From NCBI GenBank assembly GCA_022496205.1, contig WTXD01000006.1, positions 124,001-188,000 of the forward strand: DNA of 64,000 nt. The letters run 5' to 3'. The DNA comes from Gloeopeniophorella convolvens (Eukaryota > Basidiomycota > Agaricomycetes > Russulales). Below the pieces are notes generated by a model. That model was not told the origin of the DNA, did not search any database, and was given only the letters and a program-made list of their open reading frames with translations. The stretch's first letter is position 1, and each line of letters begins with the position of its first letter. Below are positions 12,316-24,199 of the stretch, one piece after another. The position numbers and the translations under genes are program-made.

Positions 12316-14104
12316 TCAAGATTGAACACGACTCGCGCGACTCGAAGACCGCGCGGGACCTCTCGGCGCGCCTGTGGGTGGCTCTTCTACAAGAATCATC
12401 TCGAGGGCTTCGTCAACCATGTGTGACAACTGATCGTGTAATTCTGTATCTGTCGGTGACGCTTTTCGGCGAAGCATTAGCACCCTGCAACGGCGTATGA
12501 TCAAACCACGCGAAGCCATGGAGAAGTGGATTGTAACTTACAATCGACATGACTGAGGGTGCCGATCAATCAACCCAGACCTTTCGCTGGAGAGAAGCGT
12601 GACTCACAAGAGTAGAGGGTAGGATGTACGCGAACCATGAACCGATGCCTTGATACGCGGTATGAGACCTTCAGTGTAATCAGCGAAGATGGTGAAATGA
12701 ACTGGGAGAGCACCCACGTAAAATAGGTTCCGATGGTGATCGTGTTTATGCACGTCATGACGAGATAGACAATGACACCTATGAGAAAGCACCAAGTCAG
12801 CTCAAGGACGGTGCGGATGGCATGAACACACCTTGTTTCAGGAAACTTTGGCCTAGAGGCCCAAGTGTGCTGCGTTGTTTGATGCAATGCTATTGAAACC
12901 ATCAGGGATGAACTTCAGCCGGAATGGGGAAAGTCTCACTCGAACGACCACCGACATGTTGAGAAAGTCAAACAGGGCTGATGCGACCTGCGATAATAAC
13001 GGTAAGCAATCTAACTGAATGCGGTGCGCGGTGTCTTACTGAGATGATCTGGAAAGGCTATATTTCAACACCAGTGGAGGAGGTATGTATACAAGTAGAG
13101 ACGCACTCCTAGATGATAGGCGCCGATCCCCCGGACGGTGCCATCGTGCGGCTGGTCGGAAGTAACAAAACAGCCACTGCGACGTTCGATGATAAAGAGG
13201 CTGGTCACTGTCGTCGCGCCTATCGTCAGTGGCTTTTAGGACACACAACTGCCGGGACCGACACTCTAGATGTTTGCATAACATCCATATGACAATTCCG
13301 ACGACGCCTGTGAAAACCGAAGACAGGACGACCAATATACTCCTCCGCCGTCCAGAAAACGCATATGCGCGCAACATTAGAATGACTATAGAGCAAGAGT
13401 GAATGACTGGTCGCAGGGGCATGTCCAATCGCTTGCTTACATTGTGCTGACATCATCTGTTAAAGGTGAACAAGCGATCACTTATGGCAAGACTTTGCGT
13501 ACGCACAGTGGGCAATAAGGTAGCATAAAGGGCGTGATAGTACGAGTTGCAAACTCGTTCCGTGTGATCGCCCAGGAAGCCGTATAGGTGGAACGGTGAC
13601 ATGAGCAGCGGGTAATAACGGCAGAATAGGTATGCGCCCTTGACCGCATTCCACGGCGCTGGGTGTATCTGGGAACAAATCGTGAGGCCCAACGGACCTT
13701 GGCATGTCGAGGGAGACGCCGCTCACGAATGTGACTTCCTTGTCTAGTCTACGTACCAGCATCAGAACACGTCGGGCAATAAATCAGTCAGATGGACGCA
13801 CGAGATGAGCCAATCATAGAACAGGACGGTGTCTTGGGAGCACAGACTGTCAGCAGACCCCAAAAAGGCCTGGTCGGAAGAGGCACGCACAGACAGCTAC
13901 AGGCACTAGGTCAGTCATGGCCGATGCAAAGTAGATGTAGCATGCTCACCAGTGATGCTATAGCGTCCACTGCACACGCGATACGGATGCGTTTGTTGGT
14001 CAGCAACCCACATCATCAGGACAAAGCTGTAGTAACGACGCCCACCCGAGCAGCGCGTGGAGCGCAAATACGATGCTCTGGAATGAGGGCTGGAATTCGC
14101 CCAT
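12316..14104 (-). CDS. DUF6533-like multi-pass membrane protein (5' end uncertain)
   Basis: Clear minus-strand exons include 13802-13869, 13727-13748, 13507-13668, 13441-13456 and one starting at 13406. Together they encode a VLFYDW helix, a DKEVTF segment, a WNAVKGAYLFCRYYPLL helix, then a Leu/Ile/Val-rich helix with the motif LRAYAFSGR, which is the hallmark order of the DUF6533 seven-helix family of Agaricomycetes. Further hydrophobic helices lie at 12600-12810, and a polar tail ends at 12316. The start is not settled: an ATG at 14104 opens a plausible N-terminus, but I could not join it in phase to the next exon. Function is unknown; the family is thought to be receptor-like. It could be a partly decayed copy. 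Confidence 0.6.
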
Positions 14105-15012
14105 GGGTGGCGAGACCTGCGCCAGGCCAGCTCCCGCCGAGCGCGCCAAAGCTCGATGCAGCAGACTGGGCTGCCGCAGAGGCAGCAGCGCGTTCGCGGG
14201 GGCGGTGCGCAGCGCGGGGGCGCGGCAGGCGAGAACGCGCAGCAGGCGGTGGTGGTGGGAAGATAGAGAGAAGGTGAGGGGGAGGCGGGGCCGTGAAGGG
14301 CGAACATGATTTCGCCGACAAGGCCAAAGGGATGGCGTCTCGCTAACGAGGCGAAGAATCAATTTAATCTCAGATCTACGGCATGATTTGCTTGTTCCTC
14401 TTTTATGTCTTTTACCCACAGCACGTCGCCCTAGCGTGCCAACAGGTGCCAACACATCCCCGACCCGCGTGCACGCCCACCTGCTTCTCGTATGTTTGGT
14501 CATCGTGCCCCATGGTTCGCTGCGCCGACCGTTACCGCCATGGCAAACGACGACGAAAGCCACAGTGCCTTGTCAGTCATAGCGGCGCTCGCGGAGCCTT
14601 CGCTTCGTGGTACAGTCAAACTGTAAACAGGAGCGATCTGCACGTCGCACAGGCAACGCACTCGGAAGACGTCGCCTAATGTGCCCTGCGGTACACCCTG
14701 TCGACGGACCGGGCCCGAGTGGCTCTGTCATCTCATGGCAGATTCAGACAAGGCACCTCTGGTGCATCATATTGAGTGGCTAGCGCAGTTTGACAAGCAC
14801 ACAGAATGGAAGGGCACAATCTAATGAACGCCGGTCCTGGTCACACATCGCCGCCGACATCTCCTGTCCGTGCTCTCATCAGTGTCATGATTGTGAACGC
14901 CTGCCACCGTCGGGTTTCAGACAACCGATGTTCGACGGCCAATATCCTCAATTGCCAATGGGTTAATCGGCGCGCGCGATCGTCACCGCGCGGTGCCTCA
15001 ATGGCCTCATGG
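14105..15012. other. Intergenic region, no gene seen
   Basis: This stretch lies between the DUF6533-like gene and the 3' end of the H15 gene on the same strand. No family signature or consistent exon series was found. The part next to 14105 is GC- and purine-rich and is probably promoter sequence for the membrane-protein gene. Confidence 0.4.
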
Positions 15013-17016
15013 CTAAGACTGTTGGACAAGGGGAATAGGGACAGGTTCCATGTCTAGATTATCGTCGTCGTCGTCGTCCTCATCGTCCTCCACTGCGCCG
15101 TGTTCTCCTTCCACGTCTATATTCACACCGGACTCGTCTAGATCACCCGCTAACGTGTCCTCAGCTATTTCCGCGAGTTGTGCAGCCAGTAGTGCTAACT
15201 GCGCTTGAAGCGAAGCGCGATCGCGATCTGAGAGGGCCTGGGGTGTATTGACGGCGAGCACACTAGCGCGCGCGCCATTGTTCGGCAACGTTGCCGGAGC
15301 GGAGGGTGGCCCACCAGAAGCAACCACTGGGGCTGCCGGAGCAGCCGCGGGCGGACTCGGGTCGATAGCAGGCTCCGCCGGTTTGGCGTTCGCCGCTTGC
15401 AATAGTGAGCCAAAGTTGATAGCTTTGAGTATAGTCTGCGCTGCTTCCCAGGCGTCGCTACCCTCTCCAACGTCGTCAGCATTTGCGCCATCAGGCTCGG
15501 CCGGAGTGGGCTCGGTAGCAGCCTCCGGGACGGCTGTTGGTGGCCGCGCCTCGCTAGAAGCATCCTTCGACGCAGCAGGGGGCGCAGGAAGACCGTATCC
15601 ATGGTATGGGACGCCAGGGGGGTAATGATAAGGATAATGAGGATATTGCGGGGGCTTGCCTTGTGCTGCATTCGGTGTCGACGCTGAAGGGCCAGATGGC
15701 GTCCCATTGCGCGCCGGGTGAGAAAGCGGCGCGTGCGTGAACGGCGAGGTAGCCGGAGCGCCATGCGAAGCAGGAAGCGCCGTCTGCGCGATGGTCTGTG
15801 GTCGGCGCGTCGTGCGCCTGGACGTCTATGAAAGAAGCCATCAGCAAACCATGGGGTGCATGTGACCATCTAGGGACTGACCGAACCGCCATCCCAGCTG
15901 GCATTCAGCCGGTATTTGCCGTTGCTCCCTTTTTCTAGACGGCCCCTCTTGAACGCCTTTTGCAAAGCTTGGCTTGCGGAGGGCCGGAAATTAGTGTGAA
16001 GAGGATAACGTGAGGCCATCCATGTGAACAAAGATTTGGGCGCCGAGCCCTCAGGTTCGCCCAATTCTGTCAAGGCTTCCACAAGCATGTCCTCATAGCT
16101 TGGCAAGTCATCAGCGGGGATCCCATTGGGATCGGGAGGTGGCATTCCCACAGGATGCGGGTGACGTATGAGCGGGGTATTTGTGAAGGGAGAGCCAGGA
16201 GTTTGCGCCACTGGAGGGTAAGGTGGATGCGAGGGAGGATATCCTGGATGAGCATATGGTGTTGATGGGTGAGGTGGGAAGTGGTGGGGATAGCTAAGAG
16301 GTTGGTAGTAGGGTGTATGCGGGTAAGCTGGCGGTTGTTGTGTCGGTGGATAGCCATATGGCGCGTGTGGATAAGGACCCGACGTCGCCTGTGCGACAGG
16401 GGGCGAGGCGGAGGTGGTGGAAGGGACAGGTGGCTGGTTTGGCTGAGGCGCGCTACCTGTGCCCTGTGTGTGCTGCGAAGCCGACGGGGTGCTCCCAGCG
16501 GTGACCTGCTGACCGCTCGGATTCCCCGAAGGTGCAGCCGCCTTTTCCACACCATCGGAGACAAGCGAGCCCATTGGCGGGGATGCACCAGCGGTCTCTG
16601 GAGGGTGCTGACTCGAGGTAGATGGCGCATCTTTGGCCGAAGTAGACAAAAGGGTGACGATCGTGCCGTTCCCAGTCTCTTGGGGAGTTGGTGAAGGCTT
16701 TGACTGCAGCTCAGCCACTGCGACAGCCAGATTTGCCGGCCACAGAGAGCTTTTCACATGGGGTGGAGAGTACGCCTCGAAGGCTAAGCAAAGCTCGACG
16801 AGCTGTGCATGTGGCAGTAGAGTCAAGTAGGTGCGTTTAAGAGCATGCCGTTCAGCGTTGGCTGGGAGCAGATATTGTCAGTTTACGGCTGACGCGCCAC
16901 TCATCTAGGGATAAGTCAATTTGAGACGCACCCGGCCCATTCGTCGTTCGAGTCTCCTGTTCAGCATCTTGTGACGTGGTGGTTGCAGATGAAGGAACTT
17001 CAGTATCTGTTGGCAT
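15013..17016 (-). CDS. Linker-histone (H15) domain protein, Pro/Tyr-rich
   Basis: Exons 16932-17016, 15882-16861 and 15013-15825 give 625 residues. After an acidic Thr/Ser-rich leader there is a short helical region (about 30-75). A long Pro/Ser/Tyr/His-rich low-complexity part follows, then an H15 winged-helix domain at about 281-350: it starts LPSYEDMLVEAL and ends in GRLEKGSNGKYRLN. The C-terminal half is Ala/Pro-rich, with a coiled segment rich in Leu, Ala and Gln and an acidic run of Asp encoded by repeated GAC/GAT codons near 15060. Unlike true H1 it lacks Lys-rich tails, so it is probably a chromatin or transcription factor rather than a linker histone. It is nuclear by inference. The first intron carries donor GTGCGT. 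Confidence 0.85.
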
Positions 17017-18372
17017 GGCTTAGCTGCACAGTTTTTCATGACAAGGTTTGGTTTCAAACTCCTCGCACAGATCGCGTTGAGTCTCAATGCGGCGGAGGCC
17101 AGAAGCCCCACGCGCGCGAGCAATGCGTGCAAGCAGCTCAGCATTGAAATCACAACGTAGCCAGACATGATCTCGCGAACACGACCAAGACCAGCAGCAC
17201 CGACCCGGTACACAATACGTATCTATGATCTATCCAGGGCTGGTCAACTAAGATCCATGAGTGACATTCAAGATATGGCCAAAAGCCTCATGGTACCATA
17301 AAGATGAGATGAATAACTCTATATAACGTGCTATCTAGGCACTATGATAATATCGACTATGCCGGCGGAGGGTAGGTGCGAGCGAGCGCGCCCGTTGCAG
17401 AACATCATGAAGGTCAACTTTCTGAAAGTGCTGCTGGGTCCTTCGTGTTGGCCTCAGAGATACGATCACTGGATGTACTCTCTTCTATCAACTTCCTCTC
17501 TTCTGGTGAGATAGTAAAGAATGCGTCTCGTTGCCTTTGCAGCCATCTCCGTGGCTTTGGGTTAGGAGGCTGCCGTCAGAGTCTATGGACAATGGCAGAT
17601 GGCAAGGCGCACCGGCATGAAGACATGCTCTCGTTCGCCAAAATCATAGAAGAAGACGGCATAGAACAATATACCTTCAAGTGGTTTAAGTGAGACGGAC
17701 AGGGGGTTGCGCAGCGGAACGCACTGGGGATTAAGACGAATCGCAGTCCTGCTGACGTGCTGTAGACCCATGGCGGTCGTGGGTCAGACGGAACATCTTG
17801 CGAGTTGGATTTGTCAACTTTTCGGGCGGCCTTCTCAGAGAAGGGCCTCACTTCGTGTCGTCTCGAAAAGAGTTGAGCTGGCCGAAAGCCAATGCGTCTG
17901 AACATCGAAGTGAAAGTTAGGGTATCCCTAACCCTAGACTAAGACTCCCGATCCTCGCATCTGGTTCGCCTACACGGACTAGCAGTGTAGGCCGATGCTC
18001 CCGTTAAGTATGGACAATTCAAGTGCGCCCATGATCGATGACCCGGACGCAACGATGCGCAAATACGCGCGGCCGAAGGTGAAAACTTGGAACTCCCGTC
18101 GTCGGGAGCGACCCCAATTGAGTGTCCCTCGATCAGCTTCTCCACACACGTAACGCAGGCTCGGGAGTGTTGTAGTGTGTGCGGTGTCATTTGCCAGGTG
18201 GCGCGGTGACAGCATAACTGGAGACGCAAGCAACCTCTGGGAACGTCCAACGCGAGTGTCAGCTGCGGCAAAACCTTTAATTCGCGTGGTCTGCATCCAG
18301 TATTCCCATGTAGAATTGTCAGGTGTCTGAGTAAGATAATTCAATATGTGATCTCCGGAGCATTCTCTCCGA
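17017..18372. other. Intergenic region, no gene supported
   Basis: This lies upstream of the H15 gene and downstream of the pyridoxamine oxidase gene, both on the minus strand. A 105-codon plus-strand frame at 17376-17693 has no recognisable features, and I do not call it a gene. The only distinct element is the telomere-like palindrome at 17916-17937. Confidence 0.4.
17916..17937. repeat. Telomere-like TTAGGG/CCCTAA palindrome
   Basis: GTTAGGG and CCCTAAC form perfect 7-base arms around TAT, and the C-rich arm continues into a second CCCTA unit. TTAGGG is the usual telomeric repeat of basidiomycetes and also the core of Tbf1-type binding sites. It sits in an intergenic region, not at a chromosome end as far as the window shows. 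Confidence 0.5.
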
Positions 18373-19217
18373 TCAAGGCGACAAGCGTTCAATCGTCCAC
18401 TCTTGGGATGCCGATGAGTCCGTTTTGCGAAGGTATCGCACGCGATCATGTAGTCGGGAAGGTTTCCCAGCCCAGAACTCTACTTCTCTGAGACGCGGTG
18501 TAAGCAAGGCAGCGCTGCGGTGACCGATGGCATCACTCACACCGGAACGATTCTCCATCCTCCCCAGAACTCAGGTAGTGGGATATCTGCGTTTTCGACA
18601 TTATCTTTGACACCAAAACGCTCTTCGATCTCCTTGATGCGCTGATCGAGCTCGCCTTCTGCAACCGCAGTGCTCTGCCTACTTGCCCAAGCCCCGACTC
18701 TGCTACCGAGCGGTCGACTGCGGAAGTACGCCTCACTTTCCTCCTTGGAGACTTTCTCGACCCTTCCGACGACTCGCACCTGCCGGTGAACCTCGCGCCA
18801 GTAAAGGGCCAACGACGCGTATGGATTCGCGCTGATTTCGCGTGACTTGCGAGATTCATAGTTGGTAAAGAACACAAAGCCGCGGGTGTCAACTTGTTTG
18901 AGGAGTACGATCCTCGTTGATGGGATGCCTTCCGGAGATGCCGTTGACAGTGCCATCGCTTCTGGCTCATGAACAGTACCTTGCACTGAGGTAAACCATT
19001 GGCGGAATAAGTCAAGCGGATTGGGGGGGACGGTAGATGGAGAGAGCTGATCAGAGCTGTGGTACTGCTGATGAGCGAGCACCTGTATCTTGTCGGGGAC
19101 CTCCTGAATGACGAGATCCATGACAAAACGAAGCTGTGGGAAGGGTTTGATGGATCGTAAGAGCGGTCGGACGACGGACGTGTGCTTGCGACGCAGTAGT
19201 TGGCGAAGCGAAGACAT
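18373..19217 (-). CDS. PDX3: Pyridoxamine 5'-phosphate oxidase
   Basis: Exons 18541-19217 and 18373-18487 give 263 residues. The enzyme uses FMN and oxygen to convert pyridoxine or pyridoxamine phosphate to pyridoxal phosphate, the last step of vitamin B6 salvage. Diagnostic segments are [21 protein letters not shown], a SRKSREI substrate-loop segment, [21 protein letters not shown], and [17 protein letters not shown]. The C-terminal EFWxGxPSRLHDR signature is completed only after splicing the 53-base intron. Yeast Pdx3 is about 230 residues, so the first 32 residues here are extra: basic and Leu-rich, possibly a mitochondrial leader. A second in-frame Met at residue 33 would give the classic length. 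Confidence 0.95.
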
Positions 19218-20120
19218 GTCTTAGATAGCCCTCGCGGAGTTTCAAAATACGCTCATACTTCTGATTGAGTCGACGGTCGACCCACTGCACTGTGTTTCCT
19301 GTTATTTTTAATATCTTCTACCACTATAGACTTGCCATAGGGAGGTACTGAGTGAACAGGACCGGAGAACCCACTTAGCAAACATCTGCGTTCCGTCTTG
19401 GGGAACCTCAGCCTCAGGGAGTCTGAGGCACAATGGTCATGTGTACGATGACACGCGCGTCGTAGCACGTCTACTCTACATGCGCCCAATGGGCCGATGG
19501 AATTTCTTCGAATCGTGGAACAATTCGCGATTGTAATTGAAGGCACACGATTGAATACCAGCGTGGGGCAATGTGGGGGACTGGAATTCGATGCAGCGGA
19601 TGGGGTTCTTCAATCAGCTGGACGGTCGTGGGCCGGCATGGGCTAGGCCCCAGTATCCCTGCTAAGTTCGATCAGCTCGTTGCAACAGTCCATAGGTTCG
19701 GGAAGGGGAGAGGGACCCCGTCAGGGAACGTGCTCGACTCTGTGCGGAGTGCCTGGGAAGCAAAGAGGCCACAAAGGAAGTTGGAAGGTTGAGAACCCGG
19801 CTGGTATTGCGCGGGGCGGCCTCGCGAGGCTTCTGCTGCGCGGATGGTCGGGGTACTGCCAGATGGAAGTAACGCTCAGGTGGACGAGCACATGTAGGGG
19901 ACGTCACGGCATCGCAGAGGGCACGGGCGTCACAGGGTGGTAGGAACGCGGAGCCAATTGGGCGGCAGGGAGATGATCTGAGATATATTGATCGCGACGC
20001 GAATTCAGACACCGCTTCCCATACTACTCACCGCTCACCGACACACATCCGCACCGCCATCTCTCAGCTTGTTCCTTCCCATCGTCCCCTGCGCCAAAGG
20101 CGCCTTGTGTGCTACCTCCA
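19218..20120. other. Divergent intergenic region
   Basis: About 0.9 kb separates the start of the oxidase gene (minus) from the start of the kelch-BTB gene (plus), so both promoters should lie here. No TATA box stands out, and no coding exon with family features was seen. Confidence 0.4.
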
Positions 20121-23100
20121 ATGCACTCCGTCTCGGACCTCACCACCTTCTCTAAGAAGACCTCTGGAGATGTGCCCCCGAAACTCGTCGTACGCACGAC
20201 CTGCAGCTGCCCCACCCATCTTTTAAGGTTTTCGCTTCACAGGGCGCGTCGACTACCGTGGTCGGAGACAAGGTTTATCTCTATGTAGGCACCCCTTGCT
20301 GCCCTCATGGTTTCGCGCGCCCATCCAATCCATGCGTCCCAGGGTGGCCGCTTGGTGACAGAACGCAGAATGGTCACCGACATGTACATTTTTGACCTCA
20401 AGGCTCTTAATTGGGAGAAAATAGTGGCGCCTCCAGACGACCACACCCCAGCCCAACGCTACTTTCACAGCGCGGATTCTTGTGAGTGCCCTTTCCGCCA
20501 GCCATTGGGTCGTTACTGACGCTCTCTGATAGGGAAGGGCTACCTCATCATATTTGGTGGAATGGGTCTGAAGCCAGACGCAGACGAGAGTTCGGAGGAC
20601 CTCTGCGTTCTGAACGACATATGCTTCTACGACATCGCTGCTAATAGCTGGATGCCGTCCTCCTGGTCACTCAGGGAAAACCCTCAGATCCCACCTCCCA
20701 AACCCCGCTACGCACACCTGTCTTCCATTTCGGGGGATCGTCTCTTCATCATCGGAGGCCAGGACCTCGACAGCGTCTGGCTGGATGATGTCTATGTCTT
20801 TGATCTGGGCTCTATGACTTGGGTTCTCCAGCGAGACTATCCTCGCCACTGCGGCACCTATCGCAGTGTTGCAGTTTCTGCAGACTTGCGCGTCCGCTTA
20901 CCGCAAGAAGAAGCCAATGCTTCCTCTGCCGGGGCAGGGAGGCCACTTTTCCATGCCGGGTCATCTCCGTCTTCCACTCCAACCGCACCCACATCCCCGG
21001 ATTCTTTCATCCACCTTCCTTACTCGACACAGCCTACAGACGACTTCCCCAACGACATCTTCTTGTATAGTAATTACAACGTGAGTACGTCACTTGGGTT
21101 TTGATCGGGCCGGTTCTCATAACGGGACATGTAGTTTACTGACGTCAAACGCGAACTGGAGGTACTCACGCCGCTTCCCGATAGTGAATTCAGCGTGAGG
21201 GACGCTTCGGCCTCTATGAACGGACCAGCTTTCCCGCCGGGTCTGCGATTCCCCACCGGTGCGATTCTCGGCTCGCACCTGATTATTGCGGGCACATACC
21301 TCGCACACAGCTTCCAGTCATTCTCTGTTTGGGCACTCAACTTGGTCGATATGAGCTGGTCTCGTATTGATCCTGGAAGTACGCTTGCCACGGGCTCATG
21401 GTTCCGCAGCGGTCTCTGGGCGAATGCGAGCAAGTTCATTGTCTTTGGCAATCGTCAAGGAAACCTCGTAGACGACTATAACCGCCGGCTTCTCAGCTGG
21501 GACCACATTGCCATGATTGACCTGGAAGCGTTTGGGATATATCAACCCCCACGTCTAGAATTGGATCCACCAATGCAGGAGATGGGCCTTGCCGCCCTCG
21601 AAGAAGGAATATTGGCCGACTTTGAGATCGTGTGCGACGATGATCGCAAAGTCAAATGTTCGCGGAAGCTGTTAGAAGACCGGTGGCCGTGGTTCAAGGA
21701 ACAGCGGCGGTTGTTCCTTCAAGCAGCCACACGGGCCCTGGATACCCTCCCTCTCTCCGCAACCCACGTTGCGCTTCCCGATATTCCAAATACCACAGCA
21801 GAACCCAGACCGGATCCTCGACTCGCCCCGCGCTTACTGAATCTATCCGAACCGTACCCTATCACCCTCGCCCTTGTCCAGTACTTTTATTCCCTCGCGC
21901 TTATCACGCCGTTACAACACGCACCCCCCGTTTTGAGCGCGCTGCTCGTGCTGGGGACCAATTATGAGCTTCAGCACCTCAAAGACCTTGTCAAGCATGC
22001 CATGCACCGCGCCTTGTCAAACTCTACTTCCGTTGGCGTCTACGAAGTCGCCACTCTTTGCAGCTGCCGAAGTCTTCAAATAAGGTACGGCGGCCGAATC
22101 TGATAGCGTTACAGCCCATCTGACTACGAATCACAGGGCGTTGAAAACTGTTATGGTATTGCGATTCCCGCCACGTCCCCATCATCGCATGTGATGACCA
22201 TCTTGTTCCACAGCTGTACAATCAGAAGCGGCCAGCAGGCCGGTCGCGGCAAGACAGAGATGGTGGCCCCGGACGCTCGTCCGATACGAATGGGAATTCT
22301 GGTGGCGGCAGTGCCGGAGATGCACCACCGACTGCGCGTCCGCGAGGGATGTCGGACGCACCCATGCGCCCAAACGACCCGCGACAGCTGAGTGGAGGGA
22401 TAATGCGGGGACACATGGCTATGGCAGGGAAAGACTCCCCCGGTAGGCAGCCTATCCCGGAATCGATCTACGGTTAGGTAATTAATGCACTCGTGTGTCC
22501 GGTTGAAGACTCGGACAGCGTGCCGCGAGTATCCGCGCCCGCATCAGCGCCCAGGTCCGCCCCGCGCCCGCTCAGAAGGAAGACCTACAGCCCCGGCGGG
22601 TCAGCGGCAAACCTGCCCAGTATAATGGACGAGGAACTCGCCGTCGTGGCGGCGCTACACGCGCCCGCGATCCGCAACGATCTGCCCGCGCCGGCCGACG
22701 CCGGTGACGAGGCGCTCGACGACGATCTCGATCCGCGCCTCGCGGCGCATCCGCCCACCATCACCCAGAAGCAGGAGGAGCGCTCCCGCTTGCGGCTCGA
22801 CACGCGCGGGGTCGCGCGCTCCGCGTCCCGGTCCTCAACCACGACGGCTACCATCTCCGCCACGCCGGACTCGGACGGCGACGGCGCGTGGGCAGCGCCG
22901 CGCCGCACGCTGCGCAGCGCCGCGTCGCTGCCCTCGTTCCACCTACCCTCGCGCGCGCGGGGGGGCACTGGCACGACGTACCGCTCGGACACGTCGGACA
23001 CGCCCTACACGCCGTCACTCGCATCGTCCGCGTCGCGCAGCTCGCTCGCGAGCCGCAACTCCGCGCTGCACACGCCGCCGCACAGCCCCGGCGTCGCGCT

Positions 23101-23587
23101 CACTGCGATCCGCGAGGTCGACGCAGCGCGCGGCGCGGCGCGGCGGCTGTCGCTCAGCTCGGCCGACAGCGACGATGGCCTCCTCGGGCCGGCGCTGCTC
23201 AGGTTCAAGGGAAAGGAGAAGGCGGCGGCGGAAAGCAGGCCGGACTCGCCGCACGGGACGAGGACGCCGCGATCCGCGCCACGCACACTCGACGCGCGCG
23301 GCTCGGGCGCGCGCTCGCCTGCCTCGGGGACGACGACAGCACCCGCAGCAGCGCCCGCGCCACTGCTGCTCGCGCCGGGCGTGGCGCCGGGCCTGCTGCG
23401 CGCGTCCTCGTACGGCGCCACGCCCAGCGGCGGCGCGCTCGGGCTGCACGTGGGCTGGCCGTTCTCGAGCCGCAAGGCGAAGGGCAGCAAGGCACCGCCG
23501 CGCGTGGAGGAGAAGGAGAAGCGACGCAAGAAGGAGACGGGCGTCGAGCGCGCGGCGGCCGAGATGCGCAGGTGGGCGGCAGTGTGA
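20121..23587 (+). CDS. Kelch-repeat and BTB-domain protein
   Basis: Eight exons (20121-20189, 20243-20284, 20343-20481, 20533-21080, 21135-22084, 22137-22155, 22214-22442, 22509-23587) join in phase to 1,024 residues. Kelch blades with GG and Y-x-F-D motifs run from about residue 20 to 400 (for example YLIIFGGM and RLFIIGGQ). A BTB-like part follows from about 425 (DFEIVCDDDRKVKCSRKLL) to about 585. The C-terminal 430 residues are low-complexity, rich in Arg, Ser and Ala, and end in a Lys/Arg-rich stretch. Layout resembles fission yeast Ral2 and human LZTR1, which act near Ras, but orthology is not proven. If the last intron is not removed, translation stops at 22477. Donor GTAGGC at 22443 and matching phase favour the long form. 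Confidence 0.8.
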
Positions 23588-24199
23588 GGTGGTTTCAAGG
23601 TGGCGCGCGGGGCCTTGGGTGAGAAACAGGTGGTTGGGCGCTGGCGCGTCCGCGGCCCCCCGGTATCGGTTTTCTCGTTGGTTTTTGCCTCGGCCTTGGG
23701 ATCGATCTCTGTTCTGTGTCTTGACTACTTACCTGTCCCGTTGCTCAGATCTACCATTGTGGCGTCTCGTTTCGAGCGCGTGTACTTATACCTACCTTGC
23801 ACCCCACGCCCGCCCACTCCTTGCCTACCTGACTTACTAACTCTTCCGCGTTACCTGTTACCGTCATCATAACTTATCAGAATTTAAAGTCATTTCAATT
23901 CGTGAGGGAGAGCGAGGCATCCGGAGTGGAGAGGGAAGGAGAGAAGTACAGGTGGGTTGGGGATGCCGAGAAAAAGGTGTGGCGGCGCAGTCGGACAAGC
24001 AGGAAAGAGGGGAGCAATAATGCACATTAAGCGGGCGAGAGAGAAAGACAGTAAGAGAAACGATGAAGAAGATGGAAACGGAGAGAAAGAGTGACAGAGC
24101 GGGTCGCGCGGCACCATACGTGTACGCACGGGCCGGGCACCGTCAAGTGCGAGCGGAGCCGAGGTCGTAATGATGATGGGGAAGTAAGTAAGCTACGAG
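23588..24199. other. Convergent intergenic region
   Basis: This holds the 3' ends of the kelch-BTB gene (plus) and the CHFR-like gene (minus). It is T/C-rich near 23,700-23,880 and purine-rich on the plus strand after about 23,900, consistent with two facing 3' untranslated regions. No gene was seen. Confidence 0.45.

Noticed and set aside
17376..17693. 105-codon plus-strand frame
   Set aside because: No family features, no promoter or intron support; kept as intergenic.
22473..22508. 36-base intron with donor GTTAGG in the kelch-BTB gene
   Set aside because: In phase but shorter than any other intron here and with a poor donor; the 66-base alternative with GTAGGC fits better.
22704..23840. 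Overlapping plus-strand frame of 378 codons very rich in Arg
   Set aside because: It is the +1 shadow of the low-complexity C-terminal exon of the kelch-BTB gene, and its product is almost only Arg, Ala and Thr.
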